From positions 11,054,501 through 11,118,500 of the forward strand of contig NZ_CP012670.1 of assembly GCF_004135735.1 (NCBI RefSeq): DNA of 64,000 nucleotides, given 5' to 3'. Source of the stretch: Sorangium cellulosum (lineage in GTDB: Bacteria > Myxococcota_A > Polyangia > Polyangiales > Polyangiaceae). The notes beneath the pieces were generated by a model. The model had not been told where the DNA came from and made no database searches. It saw only the letters and a list, made by a program, of their open reading frames with translations. A program made the position numbers and the translations under genes. Positions 19,515 through 39,606 of the stretch are shown here, piece after piece (the stretch's first letter is position 1; the number at the start of each line of letters is the position of its first letter).

Positions 19515-20392
19515 AGCCCAGGCACCCCCTCTCGCCGTACCTGCTGCTCCTGCCGACCGCGGCCTTTTTGGCCGTGTTCTTCCTGGTCCCGCTCCTGCTC
19601 GCGGCCAAGAACAGCTTTTACGCGTGGGACATGCTCACGCCGCCGCGGTACGTCGGGCTCCGGAACTACGAGGTCCTGGCCGGGAGCGGCGAGCTCGCGG
19701 GGACGCTGCTCCGCACGCTCGGCTACAGCGCCGTGGTGGTGACGCTCTCCGGCGCGCTGGGGCTCGCGCTGGCCGTGGCGCTCGACCGCCCCGGTCCGGT
19801 GTACGCGTTCGTGCGGGGCGCGGTGTTCAGCGCCTATGTCGTGTCGTGGGTCGCGGTGGCGCTGCTCTGGATGTGGATCCTCGACGCCGATGGCGTCTTC
19901 TCGGCGGCGCTCCGCGGCCTCGGCCTGCCGACGATGAGCTGGCTCGGCGATCCCCGCTCGGCGCTGCTCGCGCTGGCGGCGGTGAGCGTCTGGAAGATCA
20001 CCGGCTATGCCATGGTGATCTTCCTGGCGGGGCTGCAGGACATCCCGCGGGCGCTGCACGAGGCCGCGGCGCTCGACGGCGCGGGCCCGTGGCGGCGGTT
20101 CCGCCACGTGACGTGGCCGCTGCTGCGCCCGAGCGCGGCGTTCGTGGCGACGACGAGCCTCATCCTCTCCTTCCAGGCGTTCGACGTGGTCCGCGTGATG
20201 ACGCAGGGGGGGCCGGTGCGATCGACGACCCTGTTCGTCTATGCGATCTACGAGCACGTCTTCGTGAACCTGCGGGTCGGCCGGGCGAGCGCGATGATCG
20301 TGGTCTTCTTCGGGCTGCTCCTGCTGTTGACGGTCCTGCAGCTCCGGGCGCTCCGGGCCGGCGCGCCGCGCGAGGGGAGGCGGCCGTCATGA
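19511..20392 (+). CDS. ABC importer permease (UgpA/MalF-type)
   Basis: This encodes 293 residues with about six hydrophobic membrane segments. The cytoplasmic EAA loop EAAALDGAGPWRRFRHVTWPLLRP, which contacts the ATPase, is well conserved. It starts inside the ATGA overlap with the binding-protein gene and ends in another ATGA overlap with the second permease, so the two permeases should be made in equal amounts as a heterodimer. Confidence 0.88.
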   Translation: MKPRHPLSPYLLLLPTAAFLAVFFLVPLLLAAKNSFYAWDMLTPPRYVGLRNYEVLAGSGELAGTLLRTLGYSAVVVTLSGALGLALAVALDRPGPVYAFVRGAVFSAYVVSWVAVALLWMWILDADGVFSAALRGLGLPTMSWLGDPRSALLALAAVSVWKITGYAMVIFLAGLQDIPRALHEAAALDGAGPWRRFRHVTWPLLRPSAAFVATTSLILSFQAFDVVRVMTQGGPVRSTTLFVYAIYEHVFVNLRVGRASAMIVVFFGLLLLLTVLQLRALRAGAPREGRRPS

Positions 20393-21261
20393 CGACCCGG
20401 GAGATGACGGGCCGGGAGGTGACGACCCGGGCGATGACGACCCGGGGGGGCGCCGGCGCGCGCCGCCTCGCCTCGGACCTGTTGCTCGTCGTGGTGGCGG
20501 TCGTGTGGCTCGGGCCGTACGCGTGGATGACGGTCACGTCGCTCAAGACGTTGCCGGAGATCACCCGCGCTCCGGCGTACCCGCTGCCGCAGGCGCTGGA
20601 TCTCGGCGCGTACCGCGAGGTGCTCCAGGCGGTGCCGGTGATGCGGTATTTCGCCAACACGCTGTTCATGGCGACGGCGATTGCCCTCTTGCAGATCGCG
20701 CTGGCGCTGCCGGCCGGGTATGCGCTCGCGAAGCTGCGGTTCGCGGGGCGGGGCGCGGCGTTCGTGCTGGTGCTGTCGTGCCTGCTCATCCCGGCGCAGG
20801 TGACGTTCGTCCCGGTGTTCACGATGCTCGGCTCGGTCGGCCTGGTGAACACGTTCGCGGCGCTGATCCTGCCGTTCGGGGTGAGCGCGCTCGGGACGTT
20901 CCTGGTGCGCCAGGCGCTGCTCTCGGTGCCTGACGAGATCATCGAGGCGGCGAGGATGGATGGCGCGGGCGAGCTCAGGATCATCTATGGAATCCTCGGC
21001 CCGATGCTGAGGCCGACGCTCTCGGCGCTGTTCCTGTTCAGCTTCGTCTTTCACTACAACGATTACTTCTGGCCGCTCGTCATGACGACGGACGACCAGG
21101 TGCGGACGCTCCCGCTCGCGATCGCCCTGCTGCGGGAGCAGGGGACCGGGGTCCGCTGGCACGTGGTGATGGCCGGCAACGTGATCCTGAGCGTGCCCGT
21201 GCTCCTGGTGTTCGCGGCGGCGCAGCGGCAGCTCCTGCGCGCGGTGACGGCGCGGATCTGA
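20389..21261 (+). CDS. ABC importer permease (UgpE/MalG-type)
   Basis: This encodes 290 residues. An odd N-terminal stretch rich in Thr, Arg and Met (repeats of TTR and MT) precedes the first membrane segment. The MalG-type signature YAWMTVTSLKTLPEI is present, and the EAA loop reads EAARMDGAGELRIIYGILGPMLRP. About six membrane segments are seen. The start is fixed by the four-base overlap with the preceding permease. It is the last gene of the five-gene operon from the HAD phosphatase, and a GC-rich hairpin follows the stop. Confidence 0.88.
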   Translation: MTTREMTGREVTTRAMTTRGGAGARRLASDLLLVVVAVVWLGPYAWMTVTSLKTLPEITRAPAYPLPQALDLGAYREVLQAVPVMRYFANTLFMATAIALLQIALALPAGYALAKLRFAGRGAAFVLVLSCLLIPAQVTFVPVFTMLGSVGLVNTFAALILPFGVSALGTFLVRQALLSVPDEIIEAARMDGAGELRIIYGILGPMLRPTLSALFLFSFVFHYNDYFWPLVMTTDDQVRTLPLAIALLREQGTGVRWHVVMAGNVILSVPVLLVFAAAQRQLLRAVTARI

Positions 21262-21287
21262 GCGGGCGGCGGGGGGGAGCGGCTCGG

Positions 21288-21330
21288 GGCGCCCGGTCGC
21301 CAATGCGCGATTTATTCCCGTCCGGGCGCC
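21288..21330 (+). terminator. Candidate terminator of the ABC importer operon
   Basis: GGCGCCCGG (21288-21296) and CCGGGCGCC (21322-21330) are perfect complements around a 25-base loop, followed by TTCGTTTCTG. It is the first strong hairpin after the last permease. The long loop lowers confidence. Confidence 0.4.
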
Positions 21331-21409
21331 TTCGTTTCTGGCCCGGTCGTCGCACCGGGTCGCGGCGGCAAGCGCAGCGCCGGGCAGGCGCCGCGGAAGG
21401 AGATCCACC

Positions 21410-21673
21410 ATGGCGACGATCGAACCGACGATTCAGAAGGAAGAGGGCAAGGTCACGACCAAGATCGAGGAGAGGACCTCCAGAATTCCGTCCGGTGCCT
21501 ACCTCGGGCTGGCGATCGGCTCGATGGCGCTCTCCGCCGGCTTCATGGTGGCCGGCAAGAGGCAGATTGCGAACTTCATCGGCCAGTGGGTGCCATCGTT
21601 GCTCGTGATCGGCCTGTACAACAAGGTCGTCAAGCTCGAGCACGAGATGGGGTTCGGCGGCGGCTACCGCTGA
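21410..21673 (+). CDS. Small membrane protein of unknown function
   Basis: This encodes 87 residues. The start is preceded by GGAAGGAG. A charged N-terminal third (about residues 1-26) is followed by two hydrophobic segments, GAYLGLAIGSMALSAGFMVAG and FIGQWVPSLLVIGLYN, and a short Gly-rich tail. It resembles small two-pass inner-membrane proteins common in high-GC bacteria, but I do not recognise a named family. It stands alone between the importer operon and a repeat-rich region. Confidence 0.65.
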   Translation: MATIEPTIQKEEGKVTTKIEERTSRIPSGAYLGLAIGSMALSAGFMVAGKRQIANFIGQWVPSLLVIGLYNKVVKLEHEMGFGGGYR

Positions 21674-21785
21674 ACGCGGCTACCCGCTGATTCCCCCGCC
21701 CGAGCGGGAGGCGTTCCGGCTGGCTCCGCCCGGTGAGCGGCCGGGACGCGGAGGGCTGCGGGGAGCGGCGGGAAGCAGAGAGACC

Positions 21786-21899
21786 GCAAGGGGCGCAAGG
21801 GGCGCAAGGGGCGCAAGGGAGAGAGAGGTCTGGTTCCCTCTCCGCTGCGTTCCTTGCGCCGTTGCGCCGTTGCGCCGTTGCGCCGTTGCGCCGTTGCGG
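21786..21899. repeat. Two short tandem repeats (9 bp and 8 bp)
   Basis: At 21786-21819 a 9-bp unit (GCAAGGGGC) is repeated more than three times. At 21854-21899 an 8-bp unit (TTGCGCCG) is repeated five times plus a partial copy. The two arrays are roughly complementary in base content and could pair in a transcript. Nothing coding is supported here. Confidence 0.9.
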
Positions 21900-21952
21900 T
21901 TTCTCCGCCATCAGCTGCTCCCTGCGGAACGTCAACGTGATCCGGGTGCCAA

Positions 21953-22215
21953 GCCGCATGACGATGACTCCGAGCGGCATGACGACGCGGGTCGGGCAGT
22001 ATGATGACGGCCCCGCGCCGTGGGACGATGGGTGCCGGGCGGCATGACGATGGGTGCCGGGCGGCATGACGATGGGTGCCGGGCGGCATGACGACGGGTT
22101 CCAGGCCGTATGACGACGTCTTCAGGCCGCATGACGACGGCCTCGGGCGGCATGACGATGGGTGCCGGGCGGCATGACGACGGCCCCCCATCCGCATGAC
22201 GACGTCCCCTGGCTG
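21953..22215. repeat. Array of 21/22-bp GGCATGACGAYGGGT-type repeats
   Basis: About eleven imperfect units share the core GCATGACGAYG followed by a C/G-rich tail. Measured spacings are 22 bp between several identical copies (for example 22041, 22063, 22085) and 21 bp elsewhere. Mixed unit lengths break any reading frame. On the minus strand, units read like CATGCCGCCCGGCACCCATC. A second array of the same type lies at 60236-60521. There are no unique spacers, so this is not a CRISPR array. Confidence 0.85.
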
Positions 22216-22304
22216 CAGCACGTTGACCTCCGCCGCGATGCCGGCAGCTCCCCGCCCCGCGCCGTCATCGCCAGCGGACAGGCTTCCGTCCACGCTCGCC
22301 GGCG
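22216..22304 (-). other. Conserved segment flanking the 21/22-bp repeat array (copy 1)
   Basis: This 89-bp block is clearly similar to 60522-60612. In both places it abuts the repeat array on the same side. Translated on the minus strand both give AGDDGAxRGAAGI and then PGDV, and several differences between the copies fall at third codon positions. It may be a relic of a minus-strand coding sequence or part of a repeat element. Confidence 0.6.
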
Positions 22305-22363
22305 CGGCGTCGGAGATGTGCGCTCCCCTCGACGGGCCGCTCCGCACGCGCCTAGCGTGCACC

Positions 22364-23365
22364 ATGGCCAAACCTATCTCTCCTCCCGAAGAGACCGACG
22401 ATAACCTCCCCACCCTCGAATCCCTGGCCGCGAAGCTGGGCAAGCCGGAGCCGGGGCTCCTCGAGGCCTTGCTCGACGGCACGACCGAGGCCCGGCTCGT
22501 CGAGCGGGGCCGGCAGATCGCCTCCTCGCGCGTGCTGACCGACATGCGCCGCCTCTACGCGACGGCGCACGCGTGCTGGTCGGGCGCCTCGAAGGACAAG
22601 CGCGAGACGCTGCGCGGCTTCTCGCCCGAGTTGCTCGCGCTCGCCGTCGAGCAGGCGCTCGCGCTGGAGCGCCTGCTCGACGCGCACGAGAGCGCCGGCC
22701 AGAAGAAGGACGCCACGCGCGCCACGCGGGACGCCGCGCTGCGCGAGCGGTTCTCGAGCGCCCTCCTGCTGCGCGACCAGGCCTACGAGGTGCTGCGCGG
22801 CGTCGCCGGCGCGGGCAAGGAGGCGCGCGAGGAGCTGGCGCGGGCGCTCGGCACGGCAGAGGACCCCGCCGCGCTCGCGCGCGGGCTCACCCAGCTCGCC
22901 GCGCTCGGCAAGCGCTACCTCGCGCAGAAGAAGGGCCCCCTCGCCGTGCGCGCCAGGCTGATGCGGCTCGACCAGGACTACGTCGAGCGCCTGCAAGGCG
23001 CCGCCGAGGCGCTGACGCAGGCCGCGAAGGCCGCGGCCGCGCGGCCGGCTGGGCAGAAGGTCACGAGCGGCGATCTCGACCGGGCCGACGGCATCAACCT
23101 GATCCTGCTCGAGCAGATCGTGCGGGTGTTCGAGCGCGCCAATGAGCAGGATCCGACGATCCCGCGCCTCGTGCCCATCGCGACGCGGCGGCTCTTCAGC
23201 CGGAGCGCGAAGAAGAAGGCCGCCGAGGCGGCCGGCAGCGACAGCAGCGGCGGCGGCACCCCCGGAGGCGGCAGCACCCCCGGAGGCGGCAGCACCCCCG
23301 GAGGCGGCGGCGCCACGCCCGAGGACGCGGAGGATCCGCTCGAAGACCACGGCGCGCCGGTCTGA
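22364..23365 (+). CDS. Helical protein of unknown function with Gly/Pro-rich tail
   Basis: This encodes 333 residues. The body (residues 1-275) is strongly alpha-helical and charged, with no signal peptide or membrane segment. The C-terminal tail after about residue 285 is low complexity: three GGGSTP-type repeats and then an acidic end. The start at 22364 begins MAKPISPPEE; the longer frame upstream runs into the conserved repeat-flank sequence and is not preferred. No catalytic motif or family was recognised. It is probably a cytoplasmic structural or adaptor protein and has no obvious operon partner. Confidence 0.65.
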   Translation: MAKPISPPEETDDNLPTLESLAAKLGKPEPGLLEALLDGTTEARLVERGRQIASSRVLTDMRRLYATAHACWSGASKDKRETLRGFSPELLALAVEQALALERLLDAHESAGQKKDATRATRDAALRERFSSALLLRDQAYEVLRGVAGAGKEAREELARALGTAEDPAALARGLTQLAALGKRYLAQKKGPLAVRARLMRLDQDYVERLQGAAEALTQAAKAAAARPAGQKVTSGDLDRADGINLILLEQIVRVFERANEQDPTIPRLVPIATRRLFSRSAKKKAAEAAGSDSSGGGTPGGGSTPGGGSTPGGGGATPEDAEDPLEDHGAPV

Positions 23366-23826
23366 ACCGAGCGCGCTCTCCGCCGGGAGCGCGCGTCGGC
23401 GCTCCCGGCGCGGAGGTAGCTCGCGATTCTCTCCGCGGCAGTCGACCCCGCCCTCGTTATCCATTCTCCATGCCATCTCCGCGCGTCGGCGCCCCGCAGA
23501 CGCCCGCCCACTTCAGTGAAGCTGGATTCCGATCGGGAGGAGCGCCGGGGATTGCGCGCAGGCACGTTGACCCGCAGATCTTCCTGCATGTGAATGTGAC
23601 AAGAATTCGAAGTAGCCGACCCGATCTCGATTCCTGCGCGATTGGGTCTGGACAGCGTGCCTGTCGTGGTGCTTACATGCGGCGCCATGTTCCAGGGCGG
23701 TAGGTAACTTCGCCTGGAGACATCTGCGTCATGTCATGGGGTGCGCGAGGGGTGTGTCGCGCCCATGAGAGCTCCATTGGCTCTCGGTGTTGATCCAGGA
23801 CCCGGGCGATCCGGGAAGGAAGCATC
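23366..23826. other. Intergenic stretch before the toxin island
   Basis: About 460 bases without a supported gene. GC content falls in 23570-23640, which may hold the promoter of the lipoprotein and RHS genes. I see no clear terminator or repeat. Confidence 0.5.
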
Positions 23827-24270
23827 ATGCAGCAATCTGGCAGGTGCGCCCAGGGGCGCGGTGCGATGGCGACGTGCGCGCAGTCGCGTGTTCGGCTCGA
23901 AATCGCGGGCTCGAGCTCGCCGCTGCGCAACGCCGCCTGGCTGTGCGCGATCGGCTTGCTGCTCCTCGCCTGTGAGGACGGCGCTTCGGCCGGCGCCGGC
24001 AGATCGTCGAGCCGGTTGACCGTCACCGATGGCAGCACCGGCGTGGCGGAGTGCGACAGCTATCTCGACCAGTACGAGCTGTGCATGCAGGCGACGTTGC
24101 TGCCTCATCATTTCAATCAGCAGAAGGCTGGCATCGTCCGTCAGCGAACCGCGTGGCGGGATCTGGCCGACAGCGACTTCAAGAAGCAATCGCTGGCGCA
24201 CGTGTGCCGGCAGGCCATCTCCGCTGCGCGAGAAGAGTTCCAGGCCTGTGCCTGGAGCGGCGGGCTGTGA
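23827..24270 (+). CDS. Small Cys-containing lipoprotein upstream of the RHS gene
   Basis: This encodes 147 residues. After a long basic N-terminus, a hydrophobic stretch ends in LLLLAC, a lipobox with Cys at about residue 49. The mature part begins with Ser/Thr and contains ECDSYLDQYELCM, a QQKAGIVRQRTAW segment and further cysteines near the end. This pattern of a short helical domain with paired cysteines is frequent in small myxobacterial lipoproteins, but function is unknown. It lies 131 bases before the giant RHS gene on the same strand and could assist its export or anchoring, which is inference. A shorter start within the frame is possible. Confidence 0.6.
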   Translation: MQQSGRCAQGRGAMATCAQSRVRLEIAGSSSPLRNAAWLCAIGLLLLACEDGASAGAGRSSSRLTVTDGSTGVAECDSYLDQYELCMQATLLPHHFNQQKAGIVRQRTAWRDLADSDFKKQSLAHVCRQAISAAREEFQACAWSGGL

Positions 24271-24401
24271 GGCCACAAGACCGTCCATTCGAGCGCGCGT
24301 GAGGGGCGGGCGCCCGGGCTGCTGGGGAGCGGCTCGTGAGCGATTCGCCTCGTTGATCATGGGAGTGAGCCGCTGACCGGCGAGCTGCGAGGAAACGCAT
24401 C

Positions 24402-35936
<11,535 letters not shown>

Positions 35937-35958
35937 TGTTTAGTTGAGAGGTGGCGGA

Positions 35959-36498
35959 ATGTGGGAGTTCAGCTGCTACGATTGGGGCAAGTTCGACGCC
36001 CACCGGGACACGAGTCGGGTACCACAGATGTTGCAGGTGTTACTCGATTCGGAGCATGAAGGCGAATGGTCTTCGGCGTTGTCTTATCTGGAATCGTGTG
36101 CGTCTGACTTAGGGGTGCCGTGCTGCATGACGCCTGCGACGGTAAGTGTATTGGCATCCATCATGATTCGTGTAGACGGAAAGAAGCGCTCAGAAATACT
36201 ATCGCTGCTGGAGGAGCTTACTTGCGGCCGGGGGGCGTCGGAGTATTCAGAGGCTCAAAAAATGTGGCTTCGCGAATCGGTTCAGGAGTTGTTGCTGGTG
36301 TTCAAGAACTTGGTGGATGTAATGGAGCGCTCCTCGGTGGAGGATGCTGAGCGATGCGTTGACATGCTTGCATATTGTGCTGAGCACGTGCCCTGCATGA
36401 CCGGCAGGGTCCGCAAATATCTAGCATTGTGCCAGGAGCGATTTCCTCGGTTGTCCGACGAAATTCAAGCTGTCAGCGAGTACTTTTCGTCGGAATAG
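35959..36498 (+). CDS. Probable immunity protein for the RHS deaminase-like tip
   Basis: This encodes 179 residues. It starts 23 bases after the RHS stop with GAGAGGTGG upstream; an in-frame TTG at 35944 is an alternative. The protein is almost entirely helical, without signal peptide, and acidic, as expected for a cytosolic inhibitor. Its base composition is clearly less GC-rich than that of neighbouring genes, and rarer codons are used, a usual feature of recently acquired toxin tips and immunity genes. I recognise no Imm family. Assignment rests on position directly after a toxin tip. Confidence 0.6.
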   Translation: MWEFSCYDWGKFDAHRDTSRVPQMLQVLLDSEHEGEWSSALSYLESCASDLGVPCCMTPATVSVLASIMIRVDGKKRSEILSLLEELTCGRGASEYSEAQKMWLRESVQELLLVFKNLVDVMERSSVEDAERCVDMLAYCAEHVPCMTGRVRKYLALCQERFPRLSDEIQAVSEYFSSE

Positions 36499-36564
36499 CT
36501 TATGGGGTTGAACCCCGCCCATCATGTCGTCCTGACCTCGTGAACCGCATTCGGAAGCCTTAAC

Positions 36565-36637
36565 GTAAGCGCCCAGCCAAGGGCATCGTGACCGTCCGCG
36601 CGGCGCCGGTTACCTTGCCATCGCGACGAAGGCGGAA
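36565..36637. mobile_element. IS66-type end remnant
   Basis: GTAAGCGCCCAGCCA at 36565 is identical to the starts of the segments at 37376 and 54300, which lie beside IS66 transposase remnants. IS66-family ends characteristically begin GTAAGCG. Similarity stops after about 20 bases. Confidence 0.5.
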
Positions 36638-36686
36638 GGGTGAAGATCCAACACTGACACGATTTTATTGAGTTTTTCTCGGCGAG
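36638..36686 (+). mobile_element. Solo ISKra4-type left end
   Basis: GGGTGAAGATCCAACACTGACACG is closely similar to the left terminal repeat of the ISKra4-type element at 45358, and the likeness continues through TTGAGTTTTTCTCGGCG. No transposase follows, so this is a leftover end. Confidence 0.6.
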
Positions 36687-36769
36687 CTCCGTCTGGAAGA
36701 GGCTGGCTACCCTGGCCGGCGCACGGCGGCGCCGGCCACGACGGGCGGGCGCGACGCGACGGCCTGCAC

Positions 36770-37114
36770 CTACGCAGGCGTGACGGCGGCATCGCGCAGC
36801 GAGCGCGTGGGCGGCACGGTCAGCGGGCCCAGCGGCAGCGTCATCTGCGCCTCGTCAAGCAGGGCTCGGGTCGCACGCCAGTGTTTGGGCGACAGCTCGA
36901 GCAGCCGATGCTTCGGCCACACCGGCAGCACGCGGAAGAGATCCCGCAGATAGCCTTCCGGGTCGATGCCGTGCAGATGGCATGAGCCGACGAGCGACAC
37001 GAAGGTGCATGTCCATGGGGCCGTGTCGTCGCTGCCCACGAAGAGCCATTTGGCACGCCTGTTACCGAGGTAGCCGCTCCGCCGAGCGCGTTCTGAAGCG
37101 TGCTTGTGGAGGGC
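36770..37114 (-). pseudogene. IS66 transposase (TnpC) C-terminal fragment
   Basis: About 114 codons of the C-terminus of an IS66-family TnpC are open on the minus strand: RRAKWLFVGSDD, LHGIDPEGYLRDLFRVLP and the final helical segment. The catalytic domain and everything N-terminal are missing; upstream sequence in this frame is unrelated GC-rich DNA. It is an inactive remnant. Confidence 0.75.
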
Positions 37115-37140
37115 GACCCCGTGCGTAGAGTCGCGGTGCG

Positions 37141-37375
37141 ATGACGAAGCGACGGAGCGGGGAGGAGGGAGTCGAGGTCCCGAGCCTGACGACGGCGGTG
37201 CTGAAGCTGTCTGCGCCGCATGTCGCGTGGCAAGGTCGCGAGGACGCCCCCGCCCGCGCGAAGGGGCGGCCGCGTCGCGCGGCCGGGCAGGAGGAGCGCG
37301 CGGGAGCGGCCGAGGCCGCAGGCGTGCGGCGCCGCAAGAGCGCCGCCCAGCCGTCCGCGGAGGAGGTGGACGGAC
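37141..37375 (+). pseudogene. Possible truncated gene start cut by an IS66 end
   Basis: An ATG opens a frame MTKRRSGEEGVEVPSLTTAV that continues about 78 codons with Ala/Arg-rich sequence and then meets the IS66 end at 37376. The first 30 codons look protein-like, the rest is low complexity. No family recognised; it may be a gene start left beside a mobile-element junction, or chance. Confidence 0.25.
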
Positions 37376-37568
37376 GTAAGCGCCCAGCCATCGCCATGGG
37401 CGCGACCTCTTGCGGCGATCGCCGGGGTCGACGATGCTGGGCGCGGGCGGCGACTGCCGACGGTCCGAGCGGACGCGGGCGGGCACGAGAGAGCTGGCGT
37501 GGTGCTCCCCTTCGGCACCCCGGTGGCGAGGATCGAGGTCCGCGTCGTTCAGGGCGCGACGGCGTCTG
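37376..37568. mobile_element. IS66 right-end fragment
   Basis: This roughly 190-bp block starts GTAAGCGCCCAGCC and is about 90 percent similar by eye to 54300-54489, which is the end of an IS66 remnant downstream of its tnpC stop. Similarity ends before any transposase codons are reached, so only the end is present here. Confidence 0.7.
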
Positions 37569-37645
37569 AGCATAACCACGAGAATTGAGGGGCTCTTGCG
37601 CACGGAGCTTGAGGGACGCGGAGCGTCAAGCGGGTAGCTTGCGCG

Positions 37646-37915
37646 TCAGAAGGGGATGCCGTCATCGTCGGGTTGTTCGAGGACGCGGTGGACGGCCGAG
37701 CGGTAGGAGCGGATGGCGCCGCGGAGCGAGCGGATCTGGACGAGCAGATGGCGTGCCGCGCACAGCGTAGGCGGCTCCGTCGGCTCGGCGAGCGTGTCGA
37801 GGGTCGGGTGCTCGAGCCGGAGCGCGGTGGAGACGGCATCGAGCGCAGCGGAGAGCAGCCGCAGCTCCAGGAGCTCGCGCGCGGCGTAGAGCCTGCGGCG
37901 GACCGAGGGGCTCAT
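37646..37915 (-). CDS. Small accessory protein of an older transposon
   Basis: This encodes 89 residues and overlaps the stop of the ATPase fragment upstream by four bases (ATGA). It is helical and Leu/Arg-rich. It occupies the same position relative to an ATPase gene as the 85-residue protein at 41765 in the intact transposon, and the two share weak similarity in length and helix pattern. Function is unknown; it is likely a transposition accessory protein. Since its ATPase partner is interrupted, it is probably non-functional in context. Confidence 0.5.
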   Translation of the reverse strand: MSPSVRRRLYAARELLELRLLSAALDAVSTALRLEHPTLDTLAEPTEPPTLCAARHLLVQIRSLRGAIRSYRSAVHRVLEQPDDDGIPF

Positions 37916-38443
37916 CGCTTCTTCGTCGATGCTTTCGGCCGCTGGGGCGGAGAGAAGACCTCGAGGTAGAGCTTCTCGTCGAGCCGTGGCAGGCCGCGGT
38001 CGGCGCCGGCGGCGAGCAGCTCGTCGCAGAGGTTCATCAGGATGCGGTAGTTGCCGGCGGCGTGATCGACGAGGGTGGCCTTCAGCTCCGGGGTCATCAA
38101 GGCGAGGTTGCCGGCGGCCTCGAGGAGATGGTCGAGACAGGCGGTGAGATCGTCGCGGGAGGCGTAATCGAGGTGGAGGCGGCGGCGGATGCGGCTGCCG
38201 AGGGGCAAGAGCTCGGGGGTACGCAGCCGCTCGGGCAGGCGGCCGTCGCCGGCGAAGATGACGCAGAGCAGCTGGCGAGCGTCGAAGTCCTTGCTGGCGA
38301 GGATGCGCAGCTCGCAGAGCACCTGAGTGAGCGCCTCCTGCGCCTCATCGAGGATGAGCACGGGGCGGCTGCGCGTCGTGCTGATGTGCTCGCTCCAGCG
38401 CGTCCGCAGCGCCTTGAAGCCGCCCCAGCGGTTATGGGCGCTC
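37912..38443 (-). pseudogene. ExeA-type transposition ATPase, C-terminal part (split by transposon)
   Basis: About 177 codons encode the C-terminal two thirds of an AAA ATPase. Walker B reads PVLILDEAQEAL, followed by the sensor region LLCVIFAGDGRLPERL and a winged-helix-like end. The frame continues upstream through RWGGFKALRTRW to the insertion point at 38444. Joining this part to 42164-42420 across the 6-bp duplication restores one uninterrupted frame (FGVPL then SAHNRWGG), so both parts are one gene split by the transposon at 38450-42157. Confidence 0.85.
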
Positions 38444-38449
38444 AGGGGC
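38444..38449. repeat. Target-site duplication, left copy (AGGGGC)
   Basis: AGGGGC directly precedes the transposon end TGTTAC and is repeated at 42158-42163 directly after the other end. Confidence 0.85.
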
Positions 38450-38871
38450 TGTTACTGAGCACCGTTGTTGATGCCAACGGTGCGCTTGTCGATCCAGCTC
38501 TTTGACGGCGGGGCGGCCGGCCTACCGCAGCGTGCCATCGCAGAGGCGGATCATGCTCGATGGCGGCGTTGCCTGGGGGCGGCAAGCCGTCAGGGCGCTC
38601 ACCGAGTACGCATTACGTCGAGCGCGACAAAATTCTCAGCGTAGCTCCTGCTGAAGCGACAGCGGCGGCGAGTGGTGGCTCCTACGCCCCAGCGGGCATG
38701 GTGCATTCCGTTCACCCATCTAAAATTACCAGCACGACTCCTCGCCCGTCCGCATAGCGAACGGGGTAGGTCAGCGGCTGGAGCGGAGCATCGGCGCGGT
38801 GCCGGCCACAAAATAGGCGACGGGAGGAGCTCGTTTGGCGGCGTGCCCCCTCCCGTCGTGCTCCGAATCGC

Positions 38872-39480
38872 TTGAAAGAGCGGAGCCCTCAACAGATCGT
38901 CCATCTGGACCTCGATGTCAAAGGCTGGATCGCGTCACCGCCCACCGTAGAGCGCGCGCGGCCAGCTCGCTGCCCTCGTTGCGGCGCGGCGGGATGCCCG
39001 CTGGGGGGCACGTTAGGGCTGTGGGGCCACGGGACGCGGTCGCGGCAGGTGCGCGGGCCGCTCGCCGCTGGCGAGCGCGGCGGGCTCGTCACGATCGAGG
39101 CGCGCCGCTATCGGTGCCGCCGCTGCAACGCCACGATCACGGTCGTGCCGCGGGGCGTCGCAGCGCGACGGCACTTCGCCGCAACGGCGATCGGTCTGGC
39201 TCTTCTGCTCGTCGGCACTGCCGGTGCAGCGCTCATCGAGGTGCGGCGGCGTGTCAGCCCCTGGTCTGCCAGCTTCGATGCCGACAGCTGGGCGACCGTG
39301 CGGCGCTGGTTATGCGCCATCGACCAGAAGCGCCTCTTTCCGTCGGTCCGCCCCAGTCCCCTCGCTTCTTCGCTGCGGCAGCGAGCCGAGCGGGCCGCGA
39401 TGACGCTCGTCGCGATGGCGCCATTTGCCGCCGACGTCCCCGAGGCCGCCGTCATGGCCGGCGCCGCGCGGGCTGCGTGA
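38872..39480 (+). CDS. Zinc-ribbon transposon protein
   Basis: This encodes 202 residues from a TTG start. The N-terminal third holds a zinc-ribbon: CPRCGAAGCPLGG and, about 40 residues later, YRCRRCNATITVVPRG. The remainder is helical (about residues 90-200). Proteins of this layout (DUF6431-like, recalled from memory) lie upstream of DDE integrase/ATPase pairs in many high-GC genomes. Its role is unknown; by position it could act in target or end recognition like the zinc-containing TniQ/TnsD proteins, but no homology is claimed. Confidence 0.6.
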   Translation: MKERSPQQIVHLDLDVKGWIASPPTVERARPARCPRCGAAGCPLGGTLGLWGHGTRSRQVRGPLAAGERGGLVTIEARRYRCRRCNATITVVPRGVAARRHFAATAIGLALLLVGTAGAALIEVRRRVSPWSASFDADSWATVRRWLCAIDQKRLFPSVRPSPLASSLRQRAERAAMTLVAMAPFAADVPEAAVMAGAARAA

Positions 39481-39606
39481 TGGCGAGCGGCGTGCTTGCC
39501 GGGCTCATGTCGGGCCCCACCCGGTTGGATCCTCGGTCGGCGGAGCGCCTTGCGCTTGGATGGCTGTGCGGCCGGTGCGGTGTCACCGGCGCGGAAAGGA
39601 CACGAC

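Noticed and set aside
21953..22215. Possible CRISPR array
   Set aside because: The units follow each other without unique spacers, spacing is only 21-22 bp, and no cas genes are present. The array at 60236-60521 was rejected for the same reason.
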